Assembly (NCBI GenBank): GCA_946631935.1
Contig: CAMPAP010000020.1
Span: 1 to 9,403 of the forward strand
DNA from: an uncultured Lachnospiraceae bacterium
GTDB lineage: Bacteria > Bacillota > Clostridia > Lachnospirales > Lachnospiraceae
DNA length: 9,403 bases
Reading direction: 5' to 3'
The notes under the pieces are model-generated. The model was not told where the DNA came from, searched no databases, and saw nothing but the letters and a program-made list of their open reading frames with translations. Numbering within the stretch: position 1 is the stretch's first letter; every line of letters starts with the position of its first letter. The position numbers and the translations under genes are program-made. Positions 7,166 through 9,403 of the stretch are shown piece by piece.

Positions 7166-8756
7166 TTTTAAGTGCCTCCCTTATGAAACCTTTGAAAAGC
7201 GGGTGTGCCTTATCGGGCCTTGACTTGAATTCAGGATGATACTGTACTCCAAGATAGAATCCTTTATCACTCAGTTCCATTTCTTCGCACAGCGATTTGT
7301 CCGGTGACATTCCTGCAAAAACGGCACCGGCTTTTTCAAAAGCTTCCTTATAATCATTATTGAACTCATATCTGTGACGGTGGCGTTCCGAGATCTCATC
7401 CTTACCGTAGAGTTCCCAAAGCTTTGACCCTTTTAAGATCCGGCAGGGATAAGCTCCCAGTCTGAGAGTTCCGCCCTTGTTGACAGAATCGCTCTGACCC
7501 GGCATGAAATCTATTACCTTATGTCCGCAGAGCTCATCAAACTCACCCGAATTGGCATCCCCGATACCAAGTACATTTCTTGCAAATTCAATACATGCGA
7601 TCTGCATTCCAAGGCATATTCCGAAGTAAGGGACGTTGTTTGTCCTTGCATACTTTGCAGAAAGGATCATGCCTTCTATTCCCCTGTCTCCGAAACCTCC
7701 CGGAACAATGATCCCGTCTATCCCCTTAAATGTTTCATCTATATTTCCGGACGTGATCTTTTCCGAATCGATCCACCTGATGTCAACTTTTGCTCCGTTT
7801 TCATACCCGGCGTGACGGAGCGCCTCCGCAACAGACAGATATGCATCGTGGAGCTGGACATACTTTCCAACAAGACCTATCGTGACGGTCTTAGAGAGAT
7901 TTTTGATTCTTTCAACCATCTCTTTCCAATGATCAAGATCCGGCTCTGCGGGATCAAGTCCCAGTTCCCTGCACACTATCTTTGAAAAACCGGATTCCTC
8001 CAGCATCAGGGGCGCTTCATACAAAAACGGAAGCGTAATGTTTTCTATTACGCAGTCTTCCTTTACATTACAAAAATGTGCGATCTTCTTAAAGATGTCC
8101 TCTTCCAAAGGTTCATCGCATCTTAGTATCAGGATATTGGGAGAAATGCCCATGCCCTGAAGTTCCTTTACGGAGTGCTGTGTGGGTTTTGATTTATGCT
8201 CATCCGAACCGTGCAAAAAAGGCACAAGAGTAACATGGATAAAGAGGCTGTTTTCTCTTCCTGCTTCAAGTGATATCTGACGGACCGCCTCAATAAAGGG
8301 CTGGGATTCAATATCACCCACCGTACCGCCTATCTCTGTTATGACAACATCCGCAGCTGTCTTTTTTCCGACACTGTAGACAAAGTTTTTGATCTCATCG
8401 GTTATATGAGGGATTATCTGTACGGTGGAGCCGAGGTATTCCCCCCTTCTTTCCCGGTTGAGCACATTCCAGTACACTCTGCCGGAAGTGAGATTTGAAT
8501 ACTTGTTCAGATCCTCGTCAATAAATCTTTCGTAATGTCCCAGATCAAGATCTGTTTCCGCACCGTCATCCGTAACGTAGACCTCTCCGTGCTGATAAGG
8601 ACTCATGGTACCGGGATCTACATTTATATATGGATCCAGTTTCTGAGCCGCAACCTTAAGACCTCTTGCCTTGAGAAGTCTACCCAGAGAAGCTGCCGTT
8701 ATTCCTTTTCCCAGGCCGGATACGACTCCGCCTGTTACAAAAATATACTTTGTCAT
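7152..8756 (-). CDS. pyrG: CTP synthase
   Basis: The 534-residue product converts UTP to CTP using ATP and glutamine, the last step of pyrimidine nucleotide synthesis. The N-terminal synthetase domain opens with the hallmark MTKYIFVTGGVVSGLGKGI (P-loop at about 8-20), then KLDPYINVDPGTMSPYQHGEV (39-59), EIGGTVGDIES (141-151) and HGSDEHKSKPTQHSV (182-196). The C-terminal class I glutaminase domain has VPGGFGDRG (351-359), the nucleophile in GICLGMQ (Cys381) and YHPEF (His507, Glu509). All catalytic residues are present and the length is typical. The reading frame stays open upstream to an ATG at 8873, which would add 39 residues. I chose 8756 because the family starts there and GGGTGA (complement of 8761-8766) lies just upstream; the extra residues would overlap asnB and look like spacer. 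The 3' end overlaps purF by 14 bases. Confidence 0.97.
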   Translation of the reverse strand: MTKYIFVTGGVVSGLGKGITAASLGRLLKARGLKVAAQKLDPYINVDPGTMSPYQHGEVYVTDDGAETDLDLGHYERFIDEDLNKYSNLTSGRVYWNVLNRERRGEYLGSTVQIIPHITDEIKNFVYSVGKKTAADVVITEIGGTVGDIESQPFIEAVRQISLEAGRENSLFIHVTLVPFLHGSDEHKSKPTQHSVKELQGMGISPNILILRCDEPLEEDIFKKIAHFCNVKEDCVIENITLPFLYEAPLMLEESGFSKIVCRELGLDPAEPDLDHWKEMVERIKNLSKTVTIGLVGKYVQLHDAYLSVAEALRHAGYENGAKVDIRWIDSEKITSGNIDETFKGIDGIIVPGGFGDRGIEGMILSAKYARTNNVPYFGICLGMQIACIEFARNVLGIGDANSGEFDELCGHKVIDFMPGQSDSVNKGGTLRLGAYPCRILKGSKLWELYGKDEISERHRHRYEFNNDYKEAFEKAGAVFAGMSPDKSLCEEMELSDKGFYLGVQYHPEFKSRPDKAHPLFKGFIREALKNVNS

Positions 8757-8786
8757 ACGATCACCCGCAAATTTTGCTTCAAACAT

Positions 8787-8831
8787 GCAACATAAACCAT
8801 ACAATATAAGCCTTGCAATACAAACCGATAC
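8787..8831. repeat. Short imperfect direct repeat in the asnB-pyrG spacer
   Basis: Two copies, GCAACATAAACCATAC (8787-8802) and GCAATACAAACCGATAC (8815-8831), are separated by 12 bases, so they repeat every 28 bases. They differ at a few positions and by one inserted base. They lie in the 82-bp spacer that precedes pyrG. On the minus strand, weak promoter-like boxes overlap them: TTGCAA (8818 to 8813), an 18-base spacer and TATGTT (8794 to 8789). The pair could be an operator or chance similarity in AT-rich DNA. Confidence 0.4.
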
Positions 8832-8838
8832 GCACGTA

Positions 8839-9403
8839 TTATTTGCCGCTTGCTCCGTAGTTTGAAAGAACACGCGCCGAAGGATCGTTCACATTGCATC
8901 CCTCCCATTCTTTATTGGGCATCCAGAAATCTGCCACCATCTGCGACTGCCCGGGATAATACTTTTCAAATATCTCACGGTACAAAAGAGATTCCTTTGT
9001 AAAGGGACTGGCATGCAGATATTTCTTCCTGAGAGTCTCATATTCTTCGTCGGTGTAATACCCTTCGGCATACTCCTTGAGATGATCCACCATCGAATGA
9101 CCCACCGCATCCGAAAAAGCTGCCTTCTCGCGCATCAGGATCTCATCAGGGAGGTAACCCAGACCCTCAAATGCATGACGGAGAAGATATTTACCTTTTC
9201 CGTATTTATTCATTTTGATCTCGGGATCTATGGACATGCAGTATTTGATAAAATCAAGATCCCCGAAAGGAACTCTTGCTTCAAGAGAGTTTACCGAGAT
9301 ACATCTGTCCGCCCTGAGCACATCGTACATATGAAGCTCATGGACTCTCTTTTCCGCTTCTTTCTGGAAAGCATCAGCATCAGGTGCAAAGTCCGTATAT
9401 TTA
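8839..9403 (-). CDS. asnB: Asparagine synthetase (glutamine-hydrolysing), C-terminal part, 5' end outside the window
   Basis: The frame is open from the right edge to a TAA at 8839-8841 and gives the last 187 residues of a protein that is usually about 520-550 long. The enzyme makes asparagine from aspartate, ATP and glutamine-derived ammonia. The visible part is the end of the synthetase domain and resembles the Escherichia coli AsnB type: YDVLRADRCISVNSLEARVPFGDLDF (with 9330 encoding the Met before YDVL), then YGKGKYLLRHAFEG, REKAAFSDAVGHSMVD, KESLLYREIFEKYYPG and the terminal DPSARVLSNYGASGK. The N-terminal glutaminase domain with its catalytic Cys2 and the ATP-binding SGGLDS loop lie outside the window and cannot be checked. 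A Met at 9330 is internal, not a start, because homology continues upstream of it. It is the first gene of the visible operon, 82 bp ahead of pyrG. Confidence 0.95.
   Translation of the reverse strand, partial: KYTDFAPDADAFQKEAEKRVHELHMYDVLRADRCISVNSLEARVPFGDLDFIKYCMSIDPEIKMNKYGKGKYLLRHAFEGLGYLPDEILMREKAAFSDAVGHSMVDHLKEYAEGYYTDEEYETLRKKYLHASPFTKESLLYREIFEKYYPGQSQMVADFWMPNKEWEGCNVNDPSARVLSNYGASGK

Noticed and set aside
6766..7239. A 157-residue plus-strand ORF antisense to purF and the end of pyrG
   Set aside because: It lies opposite highly recognisable conserved genes, its translation looks low in plausibility (many Cys, His, Arg), and it has no neighbour or motif support.
8757..8873. In-frame N-terminal extension of pyrG by 39 residues from an ATG at 8873
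   Set aside because: CTP synthases start at the MTKYIFVTGG-type sequence; the 8756 start has a ribosome binding site, and the extension would overlap asnB and has no family similarity that I can see.
8839..9330. A separate 163-residue gene starting at the Met encoded at 9330
   Set aside because: The frame stays open to the window edge and asparagine synthetase similarity continues upstream of that Met, so this is the C-terminal part of asnB.

Overview
The window is an ordinary chromosomal stretch of a low-to-moderate GC Gram-positive bacterium, most likely a member of Clostridia and possibly Lachnospiraceae. That guess rests on the strong GGAGG-type ribosome binding sites, the [4Fe-4S] Bacillus-type PurF, the codon usage and the tight gene packing; I cannot name a genus. 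Every gene I can support lies on the minus strand, so transcription runs from high to low coordinates. I see no RNA genes, CRISPR array, insertion sequence or phage gene.

In transcription order the window holds the 3' part of asnB (asparagine synthetase, cut by the right edge), pyrG (CTP synthase), purF (amidophosphoribosyltransferase), carA and carB (carbamoyl-phosphate synthase small and large subunits). The spacers are 82 bp, a 14-bp overlap, a 4-bp ATGA overlap and 58 bp. This is the layout of one operon with translational coupling in the middle. A strong intrinsic terminator follows carB. The operon promoter is not in the window; it lies upstream of asnB.

After an intergenic region of about 320 bp comes a PepT-like M20 zinc peptidase with its own predicted promoter and ribosome binding site. 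It reaches the left edge and probably lacks only its last few residues. The intergenic region also holds a degenerate five-copy 13-bp tandem repeat, with two related motif copies in the predicted peptidase leader.

The operon is grouped by chemistry rather than by pathway. AsnB, PyrG, PurF and CarAB belong to four pathways (asparagine, CTP, purine, and carbamoyl phosphate for arginine and pyrimidines), yet each takes its nitrogen from the amide of glutamine. The rest of the purine, UMP and arginine genes are absent here. This suggests, but does not prove, common control by nitrogen or glutamine status. I found no previously undescribed system; the most unusual non-coding element is the 13-bp repeat upstream of the peptidase.
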